Shown here: positions 51,980 to 63,719 of the stretch, in pieces
Layout: the number at the start of each line of letters is the position of its first letter
Numbering within the stretch: the stretch's first letter is position 1
Assembly: GCA_015179045.1 (NCBI GenBank)
Contig: WHUZ01000022.1
Coordinates: 372,001-436,000, forward strand
Direction: 5' to 3'
Source: Kalaharituber pfeilii
Taxonomy: Eukaryota; Ascomycota; Pezizomycetes; Pezizales; Pezizaceae
DNA: 64,000 nt
Translations under genes and position numbers: made by a program
Notes under the pieces: model-generated
Databases searched by the model: none
What the model saw: the letters and a program-made list of their open reading frames with translations, nothing else
Told to the model about the DNA's origin: nothing

Positions 51980-52690
51980 TCGACGCATGTACTGGCTTTA
52001 ATCGCCATACTTTCCAGTTTTCGTAGTCGTCAAGTGGCGCGCATTGGCCCTCCAAGGCGTTTCATAATTCCAGTTTCAATCCCTCCTCTACAATGAAAGG
52101 GAGGAGATCTCGTGGGAATTTGGCTTGAAGGTTTAGTCTTTCAAGCTCTATAAAGAAGTCCACAATAGTGCCGGTTTGATGCAGATGTTTAATATCCACC
52201 ACATTCTTGAGGCGTTAGGTAGGGTCTCCATAAGCCTTTTTGAGCTCGATTTCTGCTTCCTCAAGACTATGGAATGTATCTTCGCTACTCTCCCACCATG
52301 CGAGTGCTCTGCCTGTCATGCAGGTGCCTAGTAGCTCGAGTGCGAAGTCTGAATCAGAGATGGCATTTATCCGTAGGTACTTGTGGAACCGGTAGAGAAA
52401 ACTGTGCACTTCTCTTCCATCGAAACTTGGTGCCTTAAGTTGTATCTTCTTGAGTATGCACTCGTGGGCATCTGTGTCAAAACGTGAGAGCATAGAAGCA
52501 GGAGATGCTGGTGTAGTTGGCCTTGCCAGCATGGCTGAAGGGACTGGCGTGGCTGGAGTGGCCAGCGTAGCTGAGGGTGCCGGCAGTTGTTCCCTTAAGG
52601 TTGCTATCATAGCCTCGAGGGCCTGCAGCCAGTCTGCGTATGTCTGTGAAGGTTCTGGTTGTTTGGTGGGCGTAGCTGCTGTGGAAGGAT
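51980..52690 (-). pseudogene. Gag of gypsy family 1, decayed
   Basis: Close to the intact gag: [61 protein letters not shown] stop follows KKAYGDPT and further stops lie beyond. Homology ends near 52690, at the LINE piece. Confidence 0.85.
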
Positions 52691-52699
52691 TAAATACAT

Positions 52700-53130
52700 A
52701 GGGAATAAAACAGAGAGAAAGATAAACAAGCTAACTACGTCACCCCCGTAGAGAAATTAACTCAGAGAAAAGGATCGCCATACTAACTTCGTCACCCCCT
52801 TACAGAGATTAAAGTGAATTTTCGTCATGTCCCCGCCCATGTCCGCCATGTCCACCAGTGTGCCCCTCCCCCTCGCCTGTCTCGTTCCTTGGGTGCTCTC
52901 GCCTCCGCCTGACCCCCGGCCATTTCTGTTCCCATACCCTACATCTCTCCCAAATGTGTGATGCCGTCTCCTCTTCTTCACCGCACCATCGGCAATCCGG
53001 ACTCTCCGCCTTTTTTATCTTGAATTTCCAGGAATTGAGGCGTTTTCCGCCCAGCAGGCCCCTCAACATGCCTCCTCCAGTGCATGATTGCAGGAGCTGC
53101 CAATAAGAGTTCTGATTTCTGTTCAAGCTT
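52700..53130 (-). pseudogene. LINE ORF2 C-terminal fragment with 3' UTR
   Basis: GGMLRGLLGGKRLNSWKFKI, then the finger CRWCGEEEETASHIWERCRVW, stop after HDENSL. It is related to 41580-41851 but diverged. The 3' UTR at 52700-52800 has a duplicated AACTWCGTCACCCCC block and no poly(A) or LTA tail. Confidence 0.75.
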
Positions 53131-53136
53131 TGTTCT

Positions 53137-53585
53137 AAAAACTCTCCAGATTTTAATCCTATTGAAGAAAAAAATCTGGTCTCATGAAGAAAATAATCAG
53201 GTGCTCAGAAAAAAGTCATGAGAACCGTGACATTGGAGGGGGTTGGTTGGGGAATAAGACTACTGTGGATGGGATCAATTGGCACATCTCTACTCTTTCT
53301 GGAATTATGGCTCACTTTATTAGAGCTAAGGATGACATTAGTTATTATGTATAGATATTCTTCACATGATACTGCATCACTGAATCATTTGTATAGTGCT
53401 GTGTGGTGGTGGTGGTGCGTAAAGCATGAGTGCGTGCAGGGAGTAGGGGTGAACAGCAAGAAATTTTGATTATGCAATATGCAAGTATTACATGATTTAT
53501 GCCGTTCCAATACTTTTTGAACAAGCAAGTACAGCTACTGGCTTTTCCTGATACTGCATAACTTTCAGGGATGTACAGATACTTT
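53137..53585 (+). mobile_element. Tc1/mariner transposon 3' fragment
   Basis: SPDFNPIEEK at 53143-53172 is the D-x-N-P-I-E block with the last catalytic Asp/Glu region of Tc1 transposases. The frame is then broken. An inverted-repeat-like end CCGTTCCAATACTTTTTGAAC follows at 53500-53521, the same as in the MITE at 6009-6106. Confidence 0.6.
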
Positions 53586-53649
53586 TGCCTAGGCACTGTA
53601 TCTGCCCTTCGGACCTGAAGTTCAGGTTTGGATATCCTTCATTTCTTTC

Positions 53650-53702
53650 TTTTTTTTTTTATAATATCATCACTCGCGTGCCGCCCTGTGGGCTATGGCG
53701 AG
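53650..53702 (-). mobile_element. LTA mini-element
   Basis: T-run, ATAATATCATCACTCGCGTG, ending GGGCTATGGCGAGG. No clear TSD. Confidence 0.8.
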
Positions 53703-55262
53703 GTTAGGTACATGTGGAATAACCAATAACAAAGAAAAAGTATGAGAACTTTAAGTGCGATGAGGCCTACTATTGTTCCACCCAGTGTCCTTCACCCCGC
53801 CAGGCAGCCTAACTGGGTTATGTTATTCTTGATGATGACCTTGCAGGCTTGTCGAAATCAGTCCAAAAGTGGCTTCTGGACCTCAGAAATTGGAAAGGTT
53901 GTATGCAACGAGATGGACTGTATTGGATTACAATAAATATGAAGGGGTTAAACAAGCTTATGAGCGTGGTATGGTTCTGAAGCCTGGGGAGGTGGCATAT
54001 TTTGTTAATGGATAATGCTAGAAAAAAGTAAAAAGCATACTTGGGTTTGACCTGGGGATGGAATTTCAGAAGGGCAACAAGGAAGAAGTTGCCGGTGCTA
54101 GGTTATGAGTAGAGATGATGCATCTTACACATCTACAAGTCTAACTTTATGATGACGATATAACAATGAATACATAAACCCTAACAATCCTGTACAACGC
54201 ACCGTCAGAGAGGCATACAGTAACAATGCCATCATCAGGTGACCTTGCAAACAGCTGAAACGGAGCATAAATATTAATTCACAATGGTTTTCTCTCAAGT
54301 ATATCATCTCTCTATAGATAAATTCACATCGTGCACCTATTGATTTTGCTATTCCTCAATAATACTACCTGTAGTAATTATCCAGCCTTGCAAGCTCTTG
54401 AACTTGCACCGGAGCAATTTCTTTAAGTAACAAATGGGTTCCCGTAAATATTGCTACTGTAGGGGAATTGTACCTAAGGAGCTTGGAATAAATTCTACTA
54501 TGGTAGACTGCATGATTATAGCAAGGAGTTTTGAGAAAACAAGGACATAGCTGTTAAAGAATAGGACAGACAATATATTTTGTTTTTAATAATTTTGCAT
54601 TAAGCGCTGAGATTGTTATAGATAGCTGGAGTATGGTTCATGATTTGCAAATAATTGCTTGCATTGCTGTTCTATATTTTGATAGGTTTGTTGGTAGTAG
54701 TTTGCAGCTGGTTACGATAGTAGAACGTAGGAAGTATAAGATTGACCCACAGGCCGAAAGCTCTTCTAGAGTAGAAGGAGAATCTAAGCAGGGTACTTTT
54801 CACTTCACCTCAAAAGACGTCTACTATTTGATTTCATCCATTTAAACCAAGGTGGGGTGGAAACATGGGAATCCTGGTGCCGTAGATTTCTTATTTCTCG
54901 TTTTGGAAAGTGAACATATATTAAGCTTCCTGCTCAAGTAGGAAGCAGATTTACAGTCTGATTGGCGGAGCTCTTACTTTTTGTCAGCCCAATCTGTGTA
55001 TTCACATGCTTACTCGTGGGTACTATCGTCCTCTCACGAAGTGGGTGTGGTTCGTGCACAAGGGTAGCTATTTCTAGGAAGCTAAAGAGCGAAACTATAT
55101 GAATAGAAAATCAAATAGAGAAATAAAACTAGAACAAGTACAACTAGAAACATTTACTGGTGACAGTTATAGAAAGATTGAACTTAGAATGTCGATATAT
55201 GTAACCCTCAACAACATCCTGGCTGCATCTGTACAAGAGAAAGAATTCTGAAAGACTAGCAT
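53703..55262. other. Stretch without a recognised gene
   Basis: Short frames only; AT-rich at 54300-54650. The right end is probably the 3' UTR of the STAND gene. Confidence 0.35.
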
Positions 55263-58200
55263 CTAAATTTCGACCTTGCTCAGTTTTCTTTTCCGGCCAG
55301 GGGAATATGACAGCTGCACACTGGATTGTCCGGTTCGGTCACGGATTAATTGAGCTATGGTACAGTGCCCTTTTTCAACTGCCAATGACAGTGGTGTTGT
55401 GCCCTTTTTATCGGCCCGATTGATATCTATATCACTTCGGCCGAGTAGTAAGCGAACTATGCCCTCGAGGCGCAATACTTCATCCCAGAAGGTTTTGGTG
55501 CCATTCGTTTCAACTGCACAGTAGAGTGGTGTTTTGCTATCCTTATTGGCCCGATTGATATCTATATCTCTTCGGTTGACCAGTAACCGGACTACGCCCT
55601 CGTTACCTCTCTCAATTGCACAGTGGAGTGGTGTTTTGCCATCCTTATCAGCCAGATTGATATCTTTATCACTGCGATTGAGTAGTAAACGGATTGTGCT
55701 ATCATTAAAACCCTGTTCAACTGCATAATGGAGTGGTGTTTTGCCATCCTTATCAGCCAGATTGATATCTTTATCACTGTAGTCGAGTAGTAAGCGGACT
55801 GTACTCTCGTTACCACTCCGTCCAGCTGCATAGTGGAGTGGTATTTTGCCATCCTTATCGGCCAGATTGATATCTTTATCACTGTAGTCGAGTAGTAAGC
55901 GGACTGTACTCTCGTTACCACTCCGTCCAGCTGCATAGTGGAGTGGTATTTTGCCATCCTTATCGGCCAGATTGAAATCTTTATCACCGTGATTGAGTAG
56001 TAAACGGACTGTGCTCTCATTGTAACTCTCTCCAGCTGCATAATGGAGTGGTGTTTTGCTATCCTTATCAGCCAGATTGATATTTTTATCACTATGGTCG
56101 AGTAGTAAGCGGACTGTGCTCTCATTATTACTCTCTCTAGCTGCGTAGTGGAGTGGTGTTTTTCCGTCCTCATCGGTCAGATTGATATCTATATCACTGC
56201 GGTCGAGTAGTAAGCGGACTTTGCCTTCGTGACTACTTTCAGCTGCATAGTGGAGTGGTGTTATGCTGTCCTTATCGGCCCGATTGATATCTATATCACT
56301 GCGGTTGAGTAGTAAGCGGACTATGCTCTCACTACAATCATATACAACTGCCGAGTGGAGTGGTGTTCTGCCGTCCCTGTCGGTCAGATTGATATCTACA
56401 TCGCTTCGGTTGAGCAGGAAGGGGACTATGTCCTCATCATCACAAAAAGCTGCAAGGTGGAGTAGTATTCCGCCGTATGAATTGCGAAAGTCATTATCCA
56501 TATCTTCGTCTAGTAGTACTTGAAAATTTTCCTGTATAAAGTCTGCTAAGTCGGATATGGAGAACTCAATGTCTGGTCGCTCAAGAAGCAAACGCATTGC
56601 GACCGCATTATTGTTCATAATAGCAAGCAGCAAAGGTGTGTTACCTTCCTCATCCTTAACATTCACCTCAAGGTCAGGTCGGTCCAGTAGTAAGCGTAAT
56701 ATGGACTCATCGCCATTGCTGACTGCAAGAGGAAGTAGCATCTCCTCCCACGGTGCATCGCTGAATTCGCATCCAATGTTGACATCAATGTCCTCTTGCT
56801 CAAGAAGCAGCTTGACTATTGTGGCATGACTCTTTCTAACTGCCCGACAAATTGGCGTTCCACACCCGACATTTACATAAACACCCGTGTGCCGGAGCAG
56901 AATCCGAACAATGGTCTCATGGCCACTCTCGGCCGCAAAAGCTAATGCTGTACCCCCACAACCGGATTCATCGTTGGGATCCGAATTTTGAAGCAATTTG
57001 CCGATGACACCCTCAATGCCGAAAAAGGCAGCAACATGAAGGCTACCCAGGCGGCAACATTTGCACCACTCCGAGCACTCAGCACACCGGAGCGCTTGAA
57101 TGCCCAGAGAAGGTGTCTCTCGCTGAAGCAGGGTAATAGCAAGATCACAAGTGGCGTTATCACATTGCTTTCTTGCGTGGTGGCCCCATTGAAAAGCTGC
57201 ATAATCAAACAAGGCATACTCCATCTCTAGCTCTCGTATCATATCCTCAACCTTGTAAAAAAGTTCTACGAGATCCAACTGCTTCCAATCTTCTAGTTGC
57301 TTGGTGGCGAAGGCAGGAAAAATCAGATATGTCAGACAGGTTCGTGCAATCAAGTTATGGCCATCCGGAAAGTATCTTTCCTCGTACGAGTGGAGATACT
57401 CCTGGAGAGTATAATGCACAAGACGAACGGTTAAGGTCTCGTCATCCACTGTCACTAACCCACAGCAGCAGTGTAGTAAGGTGCCTCTAGATGGAAAGTT
57501 GTCAGGGTCCAGAGCTTCAGCTTCATCCTCAACTGACAGTGCATGTTGGAGTTCTATTACTTTCAATGTCCGCTCAGCTAGGTATATCCACATAAGCACT
57601 TTCATGCCTAGGTCATATCGACGTAGTGATTCCCGCATCCTCTCTATGGTTCGATCATAGGCTGCATGAAGACCTGGTGGCAAGTTGGAAAGAGCAGACC
57701 GTCTCTTGGTTACCGTGAGTTCATCCAGGATCATGTCAATATGTAGTGCTGCTAGTAAAAACCTATGCAAGAAATGTTATCCATTGCGTCATACATAATC
57801 ATGAAGGGGATCCTACATTCCCGCTGCTTTCTTTGGTATTATCTCCAATATTTCTCTGCTCAAATGGTCATTCATAGCGTCTTTATTGTCAGATTGAATT
57901 TTGTGTACTAGGTATGCCCGAATATCCTCTTCGTGTGCTACAATTGTTAATGTTTTCATCTCAATGCTTAGATGGCGGTTGATCTCCTCTTGAACATGTG
58001 GTCTGGCAGTGAAGAAAATGTGCAAGTTTGTTTTCAAGTGCATGATATCATCGATCACCTGGAGAAATTCAGTTCTTGTCGTGTCTTGCAACTCATCGAG
58101 TGCATCAATCAAGATAAAGGTACTGCCAAGCTCTTGTACAAAACTTTTCATCAGGATGATGCCGGTCCCACGATCCAGCCTTATCTGAGATTTCTGAGCA

Positions 58201-59434
58201 GTTTTGTATGTGCTTTGGACAACCTCAGGCAGCTGAATTCCTGCGTGTGTACATTGTAATGCGAGCTGCTTTACGAAGCTGCCAAGAATGTGCACCAGAG
58301 TTTGTTCCTTCTTGTCTCGATAGTCGCAATATAGAAAGGTGATTCCTAGTAATGGCTGTCTCTCAGAAAAGGTGGTAGAGATGTAATCGATAACAAGTGA
58401 GCTTGGCAGGGCCGGTATTAGCCTGAATACAGTAAGTGCGCAATTAGGAAGTTTTTTGGTATACGTACGCAATCACCGTTTTGCCAGCACCTGGCTCGCC
58501 AAAGCAGCCTAGAACTTGGCTTGACTGATGTTGGTTCGTTTTATCCTCTATCCATAACCGAAATTGCTCACTCTGCAAGAGCCAGTTTCCTGTGTCCTTG
58601 ACCCGGCTTGCTTGGACTGCTTGATGTCTTTTGTGCGGTTCGAGTGGTGATAACCAAGTGAGCAACTTCTCCATATTCTCAGCTGAATGCCAGGGTTAGC
58701 AGAGATGTATCTTGAGTGGCACAAGGAGATGAGGCAGTGGAGCCGTACCGTCCATATTTTGATGTAAACTCTGAACTGTGTCCTTGATTTCCTGCACATT
58801 TGTTGCCATATTGTCAATTTTGAACAGCAGGTTCAACAGGGTCGCCCTTATTTCTGCTGTATACCCTGGCACGTTGCTGAGCGATAATGTAAGGTTGTCC
58901 ATCCATTGTCGTTGGTCAAAGAGTTTCGCAATCACCTCTTTTGACGTTTTTGAAAGCAATTCACTATTTAAATTGTGTGTCAGTTGGAATCACTCAAATT
59001 TAAATTGGAATGAAACTATAATACCAATTCGCAATAGTAAGTGAGAACTGGAGTGTCTGAGCACAGTGATGCAAAGTTAAGGCCAGGTCCATGCACTCTT
59101 GCTTGCGGAAAGGCCATCTGAGGCGGTCTGTAAAACCACCGGACTTTTTCAACTTCACCAGAGTGGAGCGCAAGCTCGTAATTTTACCCTTGCAGTGGTC
59201 AATGACCCGGCACAGAACCGAGGTCTCATGGAAGTCTTGTTTGACATCCTCCTCTTCCAGAAACTTGACCAGCTGCTTCAGAACGTCGCTCAGAGCTGTA
59301 ATCTCTTCTAGCAAGTTCTGGGCATCCGTCGGTGCGGATTTATACTGGCTGATATAATCCGATAAGATCTTGCCGACATCGAGTGCAATCGCGAGAAATC
59401 CTGTAACACCGGTTGCGAGTGTGAAGGGGTCCAT
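55263..59434 (-). CDS. NACHT STAND protein: HeLo-like N-terminus, NACHT NTPase, 16 ankyrin repeats
   Basis: Exons 59434-59025, 58963-58749, 58682-58469, 58422-57817, 57762-55263. All four introns (53-66 nt, GT-AG) keep frame and give 1314 aa. Residues 1-137 are the HeLo-like N-terminal domain of fungal STAND proteins (MDPFTLATGVTGFLAIALDV). A helical linker follows, then NACHT with Walker A GCFGEPGAGKT (about 267-277) and Walker B TFILIDALDEL (about 381-391), a winged-helix-like region with VRLVHYTLQEYL, and ankyrin repeats from about 720 to 1285. Such proteins act like animal/plant NLRs in non-self recognition and cell death: repeats sense, NACHT oligomerises, the HeLo-like part signals. Repeats 9-14 are unusually alike. 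No stop interrupts it, so it is probably functional. Confidence 0.9.
55600..56380 (-). repeat. Near-identical ankyrin repeat units in the STAND gene
   Basis: Seven to eight units of 102-105 bp. The units at 55741-55845 and 55846-55950 are 105 bp each and differ by one base (TATCAGCC/TATCGGCC); both encode KIPLHYAAGRSGNESTVRLL. Neighbouring units differ more. Confidence 0.95.
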
Positions 59435-59607
59435 CGAAGCGGTAGGTAAATTAATGGAGGGGGAAATGCGGAAAAAGACTTTAGCAGAATGCTCCGGAGG
59501 TTTTTACCACCAGAGTTCCGTTGGTATAAAGACATCTCTTGTGAGGGGGTCGTCGTCACTACCACTGTCATGGAATCGATTTCTCAATCGGCCAACACAT
59601 CATGCGG

Positions 59608-59610
<3 letters not shown>

Positions 59611-59642
<32 letters not shown>

Positions 59643-59691
59643 CCGTCACGTTACCCTGCTTGCAGCTGTTCGCCATGGCAGGGCCCCTCAA
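59611..59691 (-). mobile_element. LTB mini-element upstream of the STAND gene
   Basis: 32 T, CCGTCACGTTACCCTGCTTG, ending GGCAGGGCCCCTCAA. TSD ACATCATGCGGCAT at 59597-59610 and 59692-59705. About 180 bp upstream of the start codon. Confidence 0.93.
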
Positions 59692-59705
59692 ACATCATGC
59701 GGCAT

Positions 59706-60340
59706 CAGGTACGCATTCCGCGTAGGAGTGTCCTGCGATGTACAGTTTGCACAGCCGCTCTTAGTGACAGATTTTGTGCATGCAGAGGAGAAGGCAGCGA
59801 AGCAGGACCCGGTTGGAACAGGGCGCAGCAGAGTGCGTGGAAAGCAGATGCATGAGTAGGGGTTTCAGCTGGGCTGTGGCGACCATGAGTGACTTCTCCG
59901 CCAGGCACTGCAGAGAGACGCTACATGTGGGTGGATGTTGCAAACCAGGAGGACGGCAACGTACTGTAACAGGTTGGGAGTTGGAGGGCGGAAATGCGGG
60001 GTGTGTGCCTTGTGTGCCTTGTGTGCCTTGTGTGCCTTGTGTGCCTTGTGGGGCGTTCCGGCTGCGCCGTAGTCTGCCAAGCGCCTGTCTCTCTAAGAGA
60101 GCACGCAGAAGGGTGGTGGTGGTGAGTAGTCTAGGGGAACATTTGCAGGCTCGCGAACGAACTGCTCTATTCGCGAATAGATATATTAATCCCTGTATAA
60201 ACTGGTTTATTCATGAACTTGTCCACTCGGAAACATACTTCCACAGCACAACTACCGTTATGCACCACTATGCGGCACTAGCTTTGGGTAAAAGACTAAC
60301 GTACTGCTCCTACTCGTAATACGCTTAATCAGCCAGTTAC
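59706..60340. other. Upstream flank with a 9-bp minisatellite
   Basis: TGTGCCTTG x5 at 60003-60050. The plus frame 59774-60319 is open across it (VPCVPCVPC) but has no other sign of coding. Confidence 0.5.
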
Positions 60341-60437
60341 TGTTATGGAGTCTACGATGATATAGCTAAAGTAAGGGTGTAACTTAGGACAATGCTTGAA
60401 GCTTGACCATCTCTCGATGGTAGAAAGCCCTCGTTAT
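60341..60437 (-). repeat. LTR of gypsy family 1, first part
   Basis: TGTTATGGAGTCTACGATGA ... AAAGCCCTCGTTAT; continues at 63928 after the hAT insertion. Confidence 0.9.
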
Positions 60438-60851
60438 TAGTGAGCGGCACGAGCCGAGCCAGCTCGAGCTTAAGACAGCCAAGATATGCTAGTGTTTCTC
60501 TTGACGGCTCGCTAAAATGACGGCTCACTAAAATGCTCAGCCAGCACAGGGTTTCATAGTTAACTGTAAATACTGAATATAGTAATAAATTAAAGACTCG
60601 GAGGTTATTCCAACCTGCTAACAAGTTCTATAAATATCAAAAGTGATTCAATTACATAGACCTATATCAAGTCTTTTATGTTTAATATCTCTCAAGGTCT
60701 CTAGAAGATAAGTTGTATATTTTCAAAGTATATTTATAGGTCTTTCTATTCTTTCTATTCTCTTAATATTCTTTTTTCTTTACTAGTATCCAATATCAAG
60801 ACTTCAAAACTCATACTACGCTTTAAGACCCTTAATTCTCATACTACACTT

Positions 60852-60914
60852 CCATCGCCATAGCCTACAGGGCGGCAAGCGATTAATAATATATAAAAAA
60901 AAAAAAAAAAAAAA
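60852..60914 (+). mobile_element. LTA mini-element, ATCGC/GCGAT stem variant
   Basis: CCATCGCCATAGCCTACAGG ... AAGCGATTAATAATATAT plus A-run. TSD TCATACTACACTT at 60839-60851 and 60915-60927. Confidence 0.93.
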
Positions 60915-61575
60915 TCATACTACACTTCAAGCAATTTATCAATATAGTAACTAATTCTACCTCAATTCGTGATGTCTTTCTTACTAGCCTGGCTGGCTGA
61001 TATTCTTTAGTTAAAAACTAGTATACTATTTTGAACTCTCATTATTATAGTTATCTGTATAAAAGATATATGATTTTGCAGCGAAAAGTATTAGATACTG
61101 AGTACGAGATTTTGTATATATATTGTTCCAAGACTTGGCAGATCAAGAGCTGTACAACAACTATATCTATATTACTTCACTATTTTCGAAAGTCATATGC
61201 ATCACTTCTACTTTCTATAACTAAGAAAAATACTTATCTTTTAGAACTAGCAGTATTAACTAGTAATACTATAAAAATAAAGTAATAAATATAATTTAAT
61301 ATAATAGTTCTACCAAAGTAAGCTAAATTAGACAGCTTTTCTAAAATATAGTATTATGAACTTTTCTACTGCTTTCTTATCTCAATAAATTTACTAATCA
61401 AACTAGTAGAAAAGATATTATTTTTAGAGCTTTTCTAATATTACAACTGTTCAAAAGATCTTAGCTCAAACTATATATAGAAATATTTTAAAACTCTATA
61501 ACAAAACTTGTAAAAGTGTTATTTAACTTTTATATACATATATAAAATTATAAGAATGCTTTAATTTTATTATTA

Positions 61576-62022
61576 TGTCACGGAAATTGACATAGTCAAT
61601 AGAAAGTCTATAATCTCCTAATGAGGTAGTTATTACTAGAACGGTCGCTCCGTTAGTAGTGTAACACCATTAGGAAATAATAGTAAGCACTAAGCAGGAA
61701 GCCTAGAGTTGATCAGGATAGGACGCTGTCAGTCACCTACGGCTTGGCAGAGTAAGCCGCCACAGGGCCCTAATTAGAAATGCTACTCCGTTATCTCTAG
61801 AAGAGATAACTAGGCTAGGTTTAGTGCTAGGAGGAGCTGATAAGTCTGAAACCTGATAGGTAATGGACTGGACCGTGTATCCAGTAGATTGGAACAAGGC
61901 CTCAGCCTCCGTAGAAAGCCACTGTCAGAAAGGGCACTTAGGATGGGATCCAGTAAGAGTATTTAACTTGAGCTGGATGGCCCGCCCCGACAGAAGAACC
62001 ATTATCAGTGAAAGCTGTAACA
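61576..62022. mobile_element. Possible solo LTR in the hAT interior
   Basis: Begins TGTCACGGAAATTGACATAG and ends GAAAGCTGTAACA (TG...CA), 447 bp of normal GC content inside very AT-rich DNA. It shares only TGTCACGG and TAACA with gypsy family 1 LTRs. No 5-bp duplication was found. Confidence 0.4.
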
Positions 62023-62951
62023 CTCCCGCTTAAAGTTATTTCTGTATAAGAATATATTCTAAGTTTTTATTCACATAATCGGCCGTGACGAAGCACCCCC
62101 GTTATATATTAATACTTAGACTACTAGCAATTTTAGTTCCTATATTGTATAAAATTAATATAATATTTTGAAAGAAATATTTATTAATTTTAATATTTAG
62201 AATATAATTTATATAATAATAGCAGATTCTGTAACAACTAATAATATAATATTTTATCTCTTAGAAAATACTTTCTTTAGCTTCACTAAATACAATAGTT
62301 ATATTTGATATATAGCTTATATTATTAATTTAGCTAGTCAAAAGATTATTTCATTTTTTAATATTATAATAGAAGAATTAGAACTAGAATTAGTAGATAA
62401 TAAAGAGATTAAATTAAATCAAAAGGACTCTAAGATTGATATTAAGGATATAATATTAATTGTATATTATATTATTGCTCTTATTTGAAATTTACTAAAA
62501 TTATAGAATATATTATAAATACAACTTCAGGTTTCTAACATTAAACCATTATACTCAATCTTGAATTTATTAATACGCTAGAATTTAACTGAAACTATAC
62601 TGTAAAAACTTCTTTATCTTCACTCTAGTATACTCTATATCTATTTCTTTTACATTAATACTTATATATTATTAGGTATCGAAAAAGTATAACTTATATC
62701 TTTCTAAACCGTAATAGGCTTTACTTATGCAGCTGGTAAAAGTATTCAGAACTTTTGTTTCAGCAACCCGATACCTTTCTAGTTTAAAATACCTAACTCT
62801 CTAGAGTACACTACTATATTTTGTAGTATTAATAGGTAGGCTAGAGACATTTAATACTATAGAGTCTAATATTATTCTCAAGAATGCAGTTAATGAGAGC
62901 TGAGAAGTACTTAAAAAGTACTACACTGGCACCTATACTTATACAGCTTAC

Positions 62952-63690
62952 TTGATAGCTACGATTTTAGATTCTTGTATAAAATTAAAGGGATTTTGCA
63001 CTCAAGATTGGAGTGATGAAGATATTAAAAATGCAAAGACGAATACATTATTAATTTTCAAGCAAGACTATTTACCAGTAGCAGAGCAGCTACAAGATGA
63101 AGTTTCCTTCTCACAGATATCTGATTCTTACTTTAACTCTTTTGATGATGATTTTGGATTCGATTTACAGTCATCTTTTCCGGAACCTGAGGATGATAGT
63201 GAACAAAATGAGCTGGAGTGGTACCTAGATGAAAAACTGAAAGGTCTTTTTTTTTTTTTTTTTTTTGTCACATGACCCCGCATGCGGCTCTTCACCATGG
63301 CAGGACAAACTGAAAGGTCAAAAGATTAATGTACTAGCATAGTGGAAATCCCGAGCTGGGATGTCACCAAATCTAGCCCGCATGGCACGAGATTATTTAG
63401 CAATACCTGCCTCTTCTGTTTCCTCCGAACAGATATTCTCCCAGGTAAGTATTTCAAAAACTATCTCTACTAGTAGTCTAGCTAAGCTGACAATTTACTA
63501 CAGGCAGGCGAGGTTCTCAACAAGCGCCGAAACAGAATGGAAGGTGAGACTATGAGCGCTATCATGTGCTTAAAGTCCTGGTTCAATGTTGATGAGCTGA
63601 AGGAAGCAGTGGAGGAACTTGCAGCAGGAGTAAATGTAGAAGAAATACTCAATTTAGTAGATAGTGGCGAGGAGGATGAAGCTGTAGAAT
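62952..63690 (+). pseudogene. hAT transposase C-terminal part with dimerisation domain
   Basis: Skipping the LTB insertion, the frame runs to VLA-stop-WKSRAGMSPNLARMARDYLA, IPASSVSSEQIFSQ. An intron (GTAAGTATTT...TACTACAG, about 63445-63504) follows, then AGEVLNKRRNRMEGETMSAI and the end GEEDEAVE-stop at about 63690. This is the hAT C-terminal dimerisation region. The stop TAG (63340-63342) stands where related proteins have Trp (TGG). Earlier parts are unreadable. Confidence 0.8.
63247..63306 (-). mobile_element. LTB mini-element in the hAT transposase gene
   Basis: 20 T, GTCACATGACCCCGCATGCG, ending CCATGGCAGGAC. TSD AAACTGAAAGGTC at 63234-63246 and 63307-63319. Confidence 0.95.
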
Positions 63691-63719
63691 AGTTTAGATT
63701 AGTTATCAATTATATCATG

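Larger units (their letters stand above)
50450..52690 (-). mobile_element. Interior of decayed gypsy family 1 element
   Basis: From the LTR rightward (minus strand, 3' to 5'): polypurine tract, chromodomain remnant (50690-50890, LVIDEIE and TMEGLWL regions), integrase remnant (about 51200-51650), zinc knuckle remnant (CSKCGTKVHVARDYEIGN, about 51760-51830) and gag (51980-52690). Reverse transcriptase is not seen. Because integrase lies between knuckle and chromodomain, this is the ancestral order from which the young 2.27-kb element was deleted. Confidence 0.7.

Noticed and set aside
53224..53231. CCGTGACA as the right end of the decayed gypsy family 1 element
   Set aside because: The neighbouring bases do not match the LTR on either side; eight bases are not enough.
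55592..56173. Long frame overlapping the ankyrin repeats
   Set aside because: A shadow frame kept open only because the repeat unit is a multiple of three.
59774..60319. 181-codon frame with VPCVPCVPC repeats
   Set aside because: The repeat is a 9-bp minisatellite; the rest lacks any motif and the frame has no supporting splice or promoter signals.
61680..61800. Possible structured RNA or rRNA piece in the GC-normal island
   Set aside because: No conserved rRNA or tRNA core motifs could be read; a solo LTR explains the ends better.
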